Shown here: one piece after another, positions 32,366 through 40,439 of the stretch
Layout: each line of letters opens with the position of its first letter
Numbering within the stretch: the first letter of the stretch is position 1
NCBI GenBank assembly: GCA_949290575.1
Contig: CASESJ010000003.1
Span: 62,001 to 126,000 of the forward strand
Length of the DNA: 64,000 bases
Origin: an uncultured Clostridia bacterium
GTDB taxonomy: Bacteria; Bacillota; Clostridia; Christensenellales; Borkfalkiaceae
Direction of reading: 5' to 3'
Translations under genes and position numbers: made by a program
The notes under the pieces: generated by a model
Database searches by the model: none
What the model was told of the DNA's origin: nothing
What the model saw: only the letters and a program-made list of their open reading frames with translations

Positions 32366-34641
32366 AAACTTTTGCTTTGGCAGGCAATCCCAACTGCGGC
32401 AAGACTACGCTGTTCAACGCGCTTACGGGTTCAACGGCTCACGTCGGCAACTGGCCGGGCGTCACCGTCGACAAGCGCGAGGGCATATACAGGGGCGGTC
32501 GGGAGAAGGTTGCGATAGTCGACCTTCCTGGCATATATTCGCTGTCGCCCTACACGCCCGAAGAGGTCATTTCGCGCAACTATATCCTTGATGAAAAGCC
32601 CTGCGGCATAATCAACGTCGTCGACGCGACCAATCTCGAACGCAACCTCTATCTCACGACGCAGCTTCTGGAGATGGATGTGCCCGTGATAATCGCGCTC
32701 AATATGATGGACGAGGTCGAAAAGGCGGGCGACGCAATAGATACTGCCGCTCTCGAAAGGGCAGTCGGCGTACCCGTGGTCAGCATATCCGCGCTCAGGA
32801 AGAGGGGCATTGCCGAGCTCATGGACAGAGCGATTGCAATGAACGGCGAGCGCAGGGGCACAACCGTGCTCGAGGGCGGGCTCTCCTCAAAGATAGAGCG
32901 CGCAAGGCAGTTCTTTGAAGCCACGGGGGTAACTTCGCCGCTCTTTCACGCGGTCAAGATGCTCGAGGGCGACGAGATAGAACTCAAACACGAGGGCGCG
33001 GGCGAATTGTTCACCGAAATATCTGCAGGGCAGGATATGGAAGCTCTCGTTGCGGATATGCGTTACAGATACATCTCCGAACACTTTTCCTCCGTCAAGA
33101 AGAGGAGCGGCAAGAGCTCTCTTACAAAGTCGGACAGGGCGGATAAGGTGCTCACGCACAAGATATGGGGACTTCCGATATTTGCCGTAATCCTTTTGGC
33201 AATCTTCCATCTGACGTTCTCCGAGGACCTGTTCTACATCTCGGCTATAGCCGAAGCCTGCGGCTCGCCCCTGCCTTCGTGGGGAGATATGGGCTATCAG
33301 TTTATCGACGGAACGGAAATTTACAGCAATTTCGGCATAGCTCTTGCCGCCTGCTTTTACGACGGCGCGGTGTTCTCGCCGGGCGTGATTTTCACAAATC
33401 TTCTCAATCTCGTGCTCAATTACATAACTTACGGCATAGGACTGGGCGTGGACGCGACAGGCGCGGCGCAGTGGGCGTCGGCACTCATTAACGACGGCAT
33501 AGTAGGGGGTATAACGGCGGTTTTAGGCTTCCTTCCCCAGATACTCACGCTGTTTTTGTTCTTCTCAATTCTCGAGGACAGCGGCTATATGGCGCGCGTT
33601 GCGTTCATACTCGACAGAATTTTCCGCCGTTTCGGACTTTCGGGCAGAGCTTTCATGCCCATGATAATGGGCTTCGGCTGTTCCATACCCGCCATGATAA
33701 ACACCCGCACGCTCGCCGACGATGACGAAAGGACGGCAACTATCAGGGTGATACCCTTCTTTTCCTGCGGCGCGAAGCTGCCCATTCTTACGGCAATCGC
33801 GGGCGGGTTCTGCAACCTCGTAGGCTTTTCCAACGTAGACCTGATTACTTACAGCATGTATGTTCTCGGCGTTATTACCGCGATAATCGCAGTTATAGTC
33901 ATGCGCGCAACCACAATGCGCGGCGAAGTGCCTCCCTTTATTATGGAGTTGCCCGCTTACCATATGCCCGGGTTTGTCAATCTAATGCTCCATCTGTGGG
34001 ATAAGACAAAACACTTCATAAAAAAGGCATTTACCATAATCTTCGTATCTACAATAGTAATATGGTTTCTGCAGTCCTTCCGCTGGAACTGGACTTACAT
34101 ATCCGACGGCGACATACAAAGTTCCATTCTGGCGTCTCTGGGTCAGCTCATACAGCCCCTGTTTACGCCGCTCGGCTTCGGCTCGCAGCTTGGCAGCTTC
34201 GGCTGGGTGTTTGCGGTCGCGGCAATTACCGGACTTATCGCCAAGGAAAACGTGATTGCAACCTTTTCGGTGCTCGCCGCGCTCTTCGTTGCCAACTTCG
34301 AGGCCACTGAAGAGGGCGTGGAAGAGGTGATTATTCTCATTGCGGGTACGGGCATTTCACCCGCCGCGCTCATAGCCTTTATAATGTTCAACGTCACTAC
34401 AATCCCCTGTTTCGCGGCGGTTGCCACGGCAAGGGCGGAACTGCCCAAGGGCAGGTTCGTGTGGACGATTGTCTTCTGGCTGGTTTCGAGCTACCTCGTC
34501 GGCACGGTAATCTATACCGTCGGCTCGTGGTGGTGGACGATCTTCATATGGCTGGTTGCAGCGATAGTTGCGGGCACGCTTATAGTGCTCAGAAATAAGG
34601 GGAAGATTAAATTTCCGAAAATAAATAAAAGAGGTGCTTGA
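32362..34641 (+). CDS. feoB: Ferrous iron transporter B
   Basis: This 759-residue polytopic transporter takes up Fe2+. Its N-terminal G domain has G1 GNPNCGKTT, G2 with NWPGVTVDKREG, G3 DLPGIYSLSPYTPEE and G4 NMMD. The membrane part contains the two Gate-type segments with conserved cysteines: GFGCSIPA, and FFSCGAKLP for the first, and IPCFAAVATARAE later. I use the ATG at 32362, which overlaps feoA's stop. It belongs to a four-gene unit feoA-feoA-feoB-small Cys-rich protein. Confidence 0.98.
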   Translation: MKTFALAGNPNCGKTTLFNALTGSTAHVGNWPGVTVDKREGIYRGGREKVAIVDLPGIYSLSPYTPEEVISRNYILDEKPCGIINVVDATNLERNLYLTTQLLEMDVPVIIALNMMDEVEKAGDAIDTAALERAVGVPVVSISALRKRGIAELMDRAIAMNGERRGTTVLEGGLSSKIERARQFFEATGVTSPLFHAVKMLEGDEIELKHEGAGELFTEISAGQDMEALVADMRYRYISEHFSSVKKRSGKSSLTKSDRADKVLTHKIWGLPIFAVILLAIFHLTFSEDLFYISAIAEACGSPLPSWGDMGYQFIDGTEIYSNFGIALAACFYDGAVFSPGVIFTNLLNLVLNYITYGIGLGVDATGAAQWASALINDGIVGGITAVLGFLPQILTLFLFFSILEDSGYMARVAFILDRIFRRFGLSGRAFMPMIMGFGCSIPAMINTRTLADDDERTATIRVIPFFSCGAKLPILTAIAGGFCNLVGFSNVDLITYSMYVLGVITAIIAVIVMRATTMRGEVPPFIMELPAYHMPGFVNLMLHLWDKTKHFIKKAFTIIFVSTIVIWFLQSFRWNWTYISDGDIQSSILASLGQLIQPLFTPLGFGSQLGSFGWVFAVAAITGLIAKENVIATFSVLAALFVANFEATEEGVEEVIILIAGTGISPAALIAFIMFNVTTIPCFAAVATARAELPKGRFVWTIVFWLVSSYLVGTVIYTVGSWWWTIFIWLVAAIVAGTLIVLRNKGKIKFPKINKRGA

Positions 34642-34644
34642 AAT

Positions 34645-34821
34645 ATGGGCGCATTTGAAATTGTTCTGATAGTTCTCTGCTCTCTCGTCGTTATTGGCGT
34701 AATCGCTGCGGCGGTGTACAAAAAAGTAAAGGGCATATCATCGGGCTGCGACTGCGGCTGCAGTTGTTCTGCCTGCCCTCACGCCTGCCCTTCGCGCAAA
34801 ACGGGCGAAGAGAAAAAATAA
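34645..34821 (+). CDS. FeoB-associated Cys-rich membrane protein
   Basis: This short gene encodes 58 residues. It has one N-terminal membrane helix (about residues 4-24, FEIVLIVLCSLVVIGVIAAA), a basic stop-transfer KKVK, then a cluster CDCGCSCSACPHAC with six cysteines (35, 37, 39, 41, 44, 48) and a charged tail. This layout is that of the small Cys-rich proteins encoded after feoB in many Bacillota (FeoC-like position). It probably binds iron or senses redox state at the inner face. The start is three bases after the feoB stop, with GAGGTG upstream. Confidence 0.88.
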   Translation: MGAFEIVLIVLCSLVVIGVIAAAVYKKVKGISSGCDCGCSCSACPHACPSRKTGEEKK

Positions 34822-34851
34822 CATTGTTTTCATCAATACACTCCTTGTAAG

Positions 34852-34888
34852 GCGCGCCCGCGGTTGTAACCGCGGGCGCGCTCTTTTT
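34852..34888 (+). terminator. feo operon terminator
   Basis: GCGCGCCCGCGGTT pairs with AACCGCGGGCGCGC around a two-base loop; CTCTTTTTTT follows. The rest of the 34.89-35.05 kb gap is AT-rich and shows no gene. Confidence 0.93.
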
Positions 34889-35058
34889 TTGCATAATTAT
34901 GCTTTAAAAACTTGTCTGCGCGGGCGAAAGGCGGCAGTTTTTTATGCGGCGGGCGGCAGAAATTATGCGTTTGCGCGCTTTTTTATTGGCATTTTAATAT
35001 AAAATAACAAAAAATTGTCAATTTAATAATATACAGTTGCGCGGCAATTTAATTTGCT

Positions 35059-35094
35059 CAAACGTTTGTCAAACGGCGTATTTTTATGTATAAT
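35059..35094 (+). promoter_or_regulatory. Aminotransferase promoter overlapped by a palindrome
   Basis: TTGTCA (35066), 17 bases, TATAAT (35089). The palindrome CAAACGTTTG at 35059-35068 overlaps the -35 box, so it could be an operator. No regulator is identified. Confidence 0.7.
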
Positions 35095-35128
35095 GAAATG
35101 GTACTAAAATTTTCGGAGAATTGGACTA

Positions 35129-36331
35129 ATGATTAAATTGACCAAAAGAGTAAGGCAGATTGCCCCCTCGATGACGCTTGCAATGTCGGCGAAAGCCGCA
35201 GAGATGAAGGCTGCCGGCGAGAAGGTCATTTCCTTCGGCGTCGGAGAACCCGACTTCGACACTCCCGCGCACATCGTGCTCGCGGCAAAGCAGGCTATGG
35301 ATAAGGGCTATACCAAGTACGTGGCTGCCGCGGGACTTCCCGCGCTCAAAAAGAGCGTATGCGCAAAGCTCAAGAGGGATAACGACCTCGATTACGCTCC
35401 CTCGCAGATAGTCATCTGCAACGGCGGCAAGCACGCCATTTTGAATGCCGTAGCAGCAGTGATAGAGGAGGGTGACGAAGTCATAATTCCTTCGCCCTAC
35501 TGGCTGACTTATCCCGAAGTCGTTCGTTTCTTCGGCGGCGTTCCCGTGTATGTAGAGACCACAAGGGAGAGCGGCTTTAAAATGTCGCCCGAACAGCTCG
35601 AAGCAGCCATCACCGAAAAGAGCAGAATGCTCATCTTCAACAGCCCCTGCAATCCCACGGGCGCGGTATATTCCGAGCAGGAGATCAAAGCCCTCGCAGC
35701 GGTTTGCGAAAAGCACAACCTCTGCGTGCTTTCGGATGAAATGTACGAAAAACTCGTCTACGACGGACTTAAGCATTACTCCATCGCAAGCGTATCGCCC
35801 AAGATGAAGGAAAACACGATACTCGTCAACGGTCTCTCCAAGTCGTATGCAATGACGGGCTGGCGCGCAGGCTACCTCGCCGCGGCTGAACCCGTTGCAA
35901 AGGCTATAGGTTCTTTCCAGAGCCACGCAACTTCCAACGTCAACACGATTACGCAGTATGCGTCCATCGCCGCTCTCGACGGCGACGAGACTGCCATGAA
36001 CGAGATGGTTGCCGCCTTCGCCGAGAGAAGGGTCAACATGATGAAGATGCTCGACAAACTCAAGGCGATAGGTCTTGACTACGTCAAGCCCGAGGGTGCG
36101 TTCTATGTTATGCTGCTGTGCGACAACTTCTACGGCAAGAGCTACAACGGCAAGAAGATTGAGGGCAGCATGGACTTTGCTGAACAGCTGCTTGCGGCTG
36201 AAAAGGTTGCCGCAACGCCCGGAATATGCTTCGGCGACGACAAGTGCATAAGGCTGTCCTACGCGCTCTCCATGGACGACATAAAAGAGGGACTTGCAAG
36301 GATAGAAAAATTCTGCAAGGCACTTGCATAA
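35129..36331 (+). CDS. Class I PLP aminotransferase (aspartate aminotransferase type)
   Basis: This 400-residue fold-type I aminotransferase belongs to the aspartate aminotransferase Ib subgroup of Bacillota and Thermus. Features include the N-terminal FGVGEPDFDTP, NSPCNPTG, the PLP-binding Lys238 in NGLSKSYAMTGWR and a C-terminal Arg in CIRLSYA. It exchanges amino groups between aspartate (or related amino acids) and 2-oxoglutarate. The gene is monocistronic by its own promoter; threonine synthase two genes later would fit aspartate-family metabolism, but that is loose context. Confidence 0.93.
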   Translation: MIKLTKRVRQIAPSMTLAMSAKAAEMKAAGEKVISFGVGEPDFDTPAHIVLAAKQAMDKGYTKYVAAAGLPALKKSVCAKLKRDNDLDYAPSQIVICNGGKHAILNAVAAVIEEGDEVIIPSPYWLTYPEVVRFFGGVPVYVETTRESGFKMSPEQLEAAITEKSRMLIFNSPCNPTGAVYSEQEIKALAAVCEKHNLCVLSDEMYEKLVYDGLKHYSIASVSPKMKENTILVNGLSKSYAMTGWRAGYLAAAEPVAKAIGSFQSHATSNVNTITQYASIAALDGDETAMNEMVAAFAERRVNMMKMLDKLKAIGLDYVKPEGAFYVMLLCDNFYGKSYNGKKIEGSMDFAEQLLAAEKVAATPGICFGDDKCIRLSYALSMDDIKEGLARIEKFCKALA

Positions 36332-36418
36332 GGCGGTAAGATTTCTCTCTTACCTGCGCGCGCCCGCGCGTTGTCGGGACGTGTCGATTGAAAATTAAAT
36401 AAAATTTTTAAAAAGGTA

Positions 36419-36447
36419 TTGAATTTATTCTCTTATGCTGATAAAAT
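36419..36447 (+). promoter_or_regulatory. Promoter of the small P-loop protein gene
   Basis: TTGAAT, 17 bases, TAAAAT, about 40 bases before the gene at 36488, which has an AGGAGG site. Confidence 0.65.
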
Positions 36448-36487
36448 AGAATAAACATAGTATAAAACTATGAATCAGGAGGAATAA

Positions 36488-36901
36488 ATGACAATGATTA
36501 AAATTATCTGCGGCGGCAAAGGAACCGGCAAGACCAAACAGATTATACAGGCGGCTAACACCAATGTTACCTCCTCCAAGGGTCTGAGCGTATTTATAAC
36601 CGACACCAAACGCTACATGTACGACATCGTTCGCGACGTCAGATTTATCGACGTCAACGATTACGTGGTGGCTGGCGAAGACGCGTTCTGCGGTTTTGTA
36701 AAGGGTATAGTCGCAGGCAATCACGATACCGAATACGTTTACATAGACGGCATTGCAAGGATAACGGGCAAATCGCTCGGAGAGCTTGCTGCCACATTCT
36801 ATATGCTCGATAAAATTTCGAACGACAGCAAACTTGTGATAACCGTAACATGCAGTTGCGAGAGGGCAGACCTTCCCGACTTCATTGCAAAGTATTGCTG
36901 A
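36488..36901 (+). CDS. Small P-loop NTPase-like protein of unknown function
   Basis: This 137-residue protein begins TMIKIICGGKGTGKTKQII: a Walker A motif (GGKGTGKT) right at the N terminus followed by a helix. A plausible Walker B is EYVYIDGI at about residues 81-88 (hydrophobic run ending in Asp). I see no signature linking it to kinases or AAA proteins; similar short proteins in Clostridia are sometimes labelled ATPase or PilT-like. It has a promoter and terminator of its own. The lack of a lid or helical domain suggests it acts on, or with, a partner. Confidence 0.75.
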   Translation: MTMIKIICGGKGTGKTKQIIQAANTNVTSSKGLSVFITDTKRYMYDIVRDVRFIDVNDYVVAGEDAFCGFVKGIVAGNHDTEYVYIDGIARITGKSLGELAATFYMLDKISNDSKLVITVTCSCERADLPDFIAKYC

Positions 36902-36917
36902 ACAGACTGAAGTTAAA

Positions 36918-36957
36918 CGTGCGGCGCGGTATCACAATGCGCCGCACGCTTTATTTT
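36918..36957 (+). terminator. Terminator after the P-loop gene
   Basis: CGTGCGGCGC pairs with GCGCCGCACG around an 11-base loop, then CTTTATTTTGG; the T-run is interrupted once. Confidence 0.8.
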
Positions 36958-37033
36958 GGCTTGAGGGCGCAAGGCGGAAAAATACACACATTACGGCGGC
37001 GGTAGATGCGCCGACCGACGAGAGGAAACAGAT

Positions 37034-38521
37034 ATGAATTTTATAAGTACGCGCGGCGGAGAAAAGGTAAGCGGCGCAAGGGCGATAGTACAGGGACTTT
37101 CGCACAACGGCGGACTGTTCGTGCCCGAAAAATTTCCCAAAGTCAGCGCGGAGGAGCTGGAGGCAATGCTCTCCATGAGCTATGCCGAGCGCGCTGCAAA
37201 AGTGCTGTATAAATATCTCGACGACTACGACGAGAAGGACCTTCTGCGCGCCTGCGAAGAGGCGTATTCGCGCTTTGACGGCGACGACCCCGCACCCCTT
37301 GTAAAGCTTGACGACGGAGTGTATGTGCTCGAGCTCTTCCACGGTCCGACGTGCGCGTTCAAGGATATGGCTCTGACCCTTCTGCCCTATCTTCTCAGGA
37401 AGGGCTGCGATATCTGCGGCATAAAGGAGGACATCCTCATTCTCGTAGCCACTTCGGGCGATACGGGCAAAGCCGCTTTAGAGGGCTTCAGGGACGCGAA
37501 GGGCGTCAAAATATGCGTGTTCTATCCCAACGACGGCGTGTCCAAAATGCAGAAACTTCAGATGTGCACTCAGGAGGGCGCAAACGTCAACGTTGTTGCC
37601 GTCAAGGGCAACTTCGACGACTGTCAGACCGCGGTGAAGAACATCTTCAACTCGGTTGAATGCGCGGCTGAGCTCAAGAAGCGCAACTATCTGCTCTCCT
37701 CGGCGAACTCCATAAACTTCGGCAGGCTCGCACCTCAGATAGCCTACTATTTCTCGTCCTATCTCGACCTCGTATCCTGCGGTCAGATAGAGATGGGCAC
37801 TCCCATAGATTTCTGCGTGCCCACGGGCAATTTCGGCAACATTTTAGCCGCATACTATGCAAAGAGAATGGGACTTCCCGTCCGCAGACTGCACTGCGCT
37901 TCCAATATGAACAACGTGCTCACCGACTTCCTTGCAAAGGGCGAGTACGACGCAAGGCGCGAATTCTACAAGACGACTTCGCCCTCCATGGATATCCTCA
38001 TTTCCTCCAACCTCGAAAGGCTTCTGTTCGAAATTTCGGGCAGGGACGCGGCTCTGACCGCGTCGAGAATGGAACAGCTCAGAACGGGCAAGTTCTATTC
38101 GGTCACCAAGGAGGAACAGGCAGACATCAACGAAACTTTCGACGGCGGCTTCGCCAACGAAGAGGAGGTCGTGGAAACCATCTACGACGTGTTCTGCGAC
38201 ACCGGCTACACCATGGATACCCACACGGGTTGCGCAATGAAGGTCGCCGTGGACTGGTTCGAAAAGAACAAGAAGGACACGACTAATATGGTCGTCGTTT
38301 CGACCGCAAGCCCCTACAAGTTCCCTCAGGACGTGCTCTATGCCGTCACGGGCAACGACGTCAGGGACAGCTTCAAGGGCATAAAGAGGCTGCATGCGGC
38401 AACGGCTATGGCTGTGCCCAAGTCGCTTGCAACCCTGCGCGACAAGACGGTGCGCTTCAACGTTGTCGTCAGCCCCGAAAAGATGTTCGACGAGGTCTTA
38501 AGGTTCGTTTCCGAAAAATAA
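37034..38521 (+). CDS. thrC: Threonine synthase
   Basis: ThrC (495 residues, the longer class shared with enteric bacteria and fungi) converts O-phosphohomoserine to threonine using PLP. The cofactor Lys110 lies in FHGPTCAFKDMAL, and the phosphate loop reads PTGNFGN. The N-terminal FISTRGGEKVSGARAIVQGL is characteristic. GAGAGG precedes the ATG. No other threonine genes adjoin it. Confidence 0.96.
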   Translation: MNFISTRGGEKVSGARAIVQGLSHNGGLFVPEKFPKVSAEELEAMLSMSYAERAAKVLYKYLDDYDEKDLLRACEEAYSRFDGDDPAPLVKLDDGVYVLELFHGPTCAFKDMALTLLPYLLRKGCDICGIKEDILILVATSGDTGKAALEGFRDAKGVKICVFYPNDGVSKMQKLQMCTQEGANVNVVAVKGNFDDCQTAVKNIFNSVECAAELKKRNYLLSSANSINFGRLAPQIAYYFSSYLDLVSCGQIEMGTPIDFCVPTGNFGNILAAYYAKRMGLPVRRLHCASNMNNVLTDFLAKGEYDARREFYKTTSPSMDILISSNLERLLFEISGRDAALTASRMEQLRTGKFYSVTKEEQADINETFDGGFANEEEVVETIYDVFCDTGYTMDTHTGCAMKVAVDWFEKNKKDTTNMVVVSTASPYKFPQDVLYAVTGNDVRDSFKGIKRLHAATAMAVPKSLATLRDKTVRFNVVVSPEKMFDEVLRFVSEK

Positions 38522-38601
38522 TCTGCCAGCGCGCATATGCCGCGGCTTTGCGTTGAGGCGGCAATATTTCCGCGTCAACATAGTTTTAGAAAATAATAAA
38601 G

Positions 38602-38640
38602 ACCGCCCGCCGCGCATTGTGCGCGGCGGGCGGCGGTCTG
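38602..38640 (+). other. GC-rich hairpin after thrC
   Basis: GACCGCCCGCCGCGC pairs with GCGCGGCGGGCGG plus a few bases around ATTGT. It lacks a T-run. It may still serve as the thrC transcript end. Confidence 0.6.
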
Positions 38641-38720
38641 TCAGCAGATACCCCCTCCCAACCGCAATCGCGGTCTGTCAACAGGCAAGACCCCAACCGA
38701 AATTGCGCTCTGTTGCCGAT
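38634..38720. repeat. Degenerate tandem repeats, unit about 35-37 bases
   Basis: CGGTCTGTCAGCAG (from 38634), CGGTCTGTCAACAGG (from 38671) and CGCTCTGTTGCCGA (about 38706) begin successive units, each of the first two continuing with CCCAACCG and an AATCG/AATTG-like end. The third is truncated. It lies between thrC and the minus-strand pnuC terminator and has no coding potential. Confidence 0.55.
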
Positions 38721-38754
38721 TAAAAAATGCCCGCCGCAATTCTGCGGCGGGCAT
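38720..38754 (-). terminator. Terminator of the pnuC gene
   Basis: On the minus strand a 12-bp stem (ATGCCCGCCGCA/TGCGGCGGGCAT) with a 4-base loop is followed by TTTTTTA. Confidence 0.9.
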
Positions 38755-38783
38755 ATATTGTTGAGGGAAGGGGCGAAAAGAAG

Positions 38784-39506
38784 TTATATTTCTTTCATCT
38801 CTTCGAAGGCGCGCTGTCTGCGCTTTATTTTTTTCCAGCTTATGAAGCTGTAGCTGTCGTTTACGAGATAGAGCGCGAATGATATGAGGCTGGGCACGAC
38901 GGACGAGCCGATTTCGGGTATCTTCATCGACCAGAGCACGAGAAGGATTATGTCGTTTGCGATAAAGCAGAGGGAGAAATATTCGCAGCGTCTGAGCATG
39001 AGGTAGGCTGCGCCGAGGCTTGCCACGAGAGAGAGGGTGGAGACAATGAGGTTGTCCGTATTCAGCCACTGCAGAAGGAAGTAAAACGCGGTGGTTGCGG
39101 CGGCTGCGCCGAGGGAGAAAAAACCGTATTCTGCGGGGCGCAGTTTATTTATGCTGACTTCCATGTGTTCGGCGTCGGCGTTGCGGTTTTTTATCCACAT
39201 CACGATGGAGGCAATGTGTATGGGCAGCATTAAAAATATATAGATGAGAGCCTCGCCGAAGTAGCGGTTGAGGTATGCGAACGCGGAATATGTCAGGGCA
39301 AACGCTATGGCTATAACCTGACCCCACACCGAGCCCTTTGCGTTGAATATCACGCAGGATACGCCGAAGAGTGCGGATATGAGCGAGAGCGCGTTCTTTT
39401 CCTCGCCCAGCAAAAAGCCTGTGACGATGACTGCCATTCCGCCCAGCCACAATGCCCACTCGAGGGGCGAAAAATATTTTATTGCCTTTGCAAGCTTTGC
39501 CTTCAT
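38784..39506 (-). CDS. pnuC: PnuC-type nicotinamide riboside transporter
   Basis: This 240-residue membrane protein has about seven hydrophobic segments and ends in a basic WKKIKRRQ region. The core WALWLGGMAVIVTGFLL, NAKGSVWGQVIAIAFAL, AYLNRYFGEALIYIFLMLPIH and the C-terminal NDSYSFISWKKI fit PnuC, which takes up nicotinamide riboside for NAD synthesis by facilitated diffusion. I start it at the ATG at 39506; a longer frame runs into the divergent aldolase gene and is spurious. No strong ribosome site is visible. It complements the lone NadA encoded at 44743. Confidence 0.88.
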   Translation of the reverse strand: MKAKLAKAIKYFSPLEWALWLGGMAVIVTGFLLGEEKNALSLISALFGVSCVIFNAKGSVWGQVIAIAFALTYSAFAYLNRYFGEALIYIFLMLPIHIASIVMWIKNRNADAEHMEVSINKLRPAEYGFFSLGAAAATTAFYFLLQWLNTDNLIVSTLSLVASLGAAYLMLRRCEYFSLCFIANDIILLVLWSMKIPEIGSSVVPSLISFALYLVNDSYSFISWKKIKRRQRAFEEMKEI

Positions 39507-39572
39507 GGCTAAATGGTAACACAGCATGCGCAAAAAACAAAACAAATTGCGGTTAAAATTACAAAATAAATA

Positions 39573-39601
39573 TTGCATTGCGCGGTGCGGTGTGGTATAC
39601 T
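39573..39601 (+). promoter_or_regulatory. Promoter of the stand-alone KDPG aldolase gene
   Basis: TTGCAT, 17 bases, TATACT; transcription would start about 35 bases before the ATG at 39643. Confidence 0.75.
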
Positions 39602-39642
39602 TTATGTGCAATAAAATAAAAATTCCCGGAGGAAACTCAACA

Positions 39643-40263
39643 ATGACAAACGAACAGAAACTCGAACTCATAAAGAAGATGAAAGTCGTTCCCGTTGTCG
39701 TTCTCAACGACATCGAAGAAACCATCCCCAAGATGGAAGCTTTAGTAAAGGGCGGACTTCCCTGCGCAGAAATCACGTTCAGAACGCCCTGCGCCGCAGA
39801 CGCAATCGCTCTTACGGTCAAGACCTTCCCCGACATGTTTGTGGGCGCAGGCACGGTCATCAACCGCGAACAGTGCGAAAAGGCTATCGCCGTCGGCTCC
39901 AAGTTCATAGTATCGCCCGGTTTCTCGGCAGAAGTCGCTGACTGCTGCGCAGAACACGGCATGCTCTATCTTCCCGGCATAGTAACTCCCACCGAGGCTA
40001 TGGCTGCAATCGCAAAGGGTCTGACAACTCTCAAGTTCTTCCCCGCGTCCAACTACGGCGGACTTAAGACCATAAAGGCTATATGCGCGGCATTCCCCTA
40101 TCTTCACATCATGCCCACGGGCGGCATTTCCTCCGACAATATCCTCGAATACCTCGCATACGACAAGATTATCGCATGCGGCGGCAGCTGGATGATGAAG
40201 GGCACGCCCGCAGATATCGAAGCTGAAACCAAAAAGGCTGTTGCACTCGTCAACGGAAAGTAA
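39643..40263 (+). CDS. eda: KDPG/KHG aldolase (stand-alone)
   Basis: This 206-residue class I aldolase has the catalytic Glu43 in CAEITFR and Schiff-base Lys131 in LKFFPAS, with phosphate loop MPTGGIS. It is a second aldolase of the kind at 2-865 but without the C-terminal VOC-like domain, and it lies far from the uronate genes with its own promoter and terminator, so it may be constitutive or serve 2-keto-4-hydroxyglutarate. The ATG at 39643 follows GGAGG by 10 bases; an upstream extension of 39 residues is not family-like. Confidence 0.95.
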   Translation: MTNEQKLELIKKMKVVPVVVLNDIEETIPKMEALVKGGLPCAEITFRTPCAADAIALTVKTFPDMFVGAGTVINREQCEKAIAVGSKFIVSPGFSAEVADCCAEHGMLYLPGIVTPTEAMAAIAKGLTTLKFFPASNYGGLKTIKAICAAFPYLHIMPTGGISSDNILEYLAYDKIIACGGSWMMKGTPADIEAETKKAVALVNGK

Positions 40264-40273
40264 TTCGCTATAT

Positions 40274-40304
40274 AAAAACCCGTGCATTCTGCACGGGTTT
40301 TTTT
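40274..40304. terminator. Terminator after the aldolase gene
   Basis: ACCCGTGCA pairs with TGCACGGGT around TTC; AAAA precedes and TTTTTTT follows. Confidence 0.93.
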
Positions 40305-40358
40305 AATTTGAGCGGTTAATATGCCCAAGCCAAGGCAATATAAAAGATTAATTGCGTA

Positions 40359-40387
40359 TTGACTTTGAGGACGCGCTATGTTACAAT
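40359..40387 (+). promoter_or_regulatory. Promoter of the GH13-glgB unit
   Basis: TTGACT, 17 bases, TACAAT, about 52 bases before the GH13 start. Confidence 0.85.
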
Positions 40388-40439
40388 TTTATAAGATAAC
40401 ACCATATTATACATAAAGTAAGAGAATAAGCAACGTACG

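Noticed and set aside
39507-39962. N-terminal extension of the pnuC frame into the aldolase gene
   Set aside because: The extra residues are antisense to eda. The PnuC family start matches the ATG at 39506.
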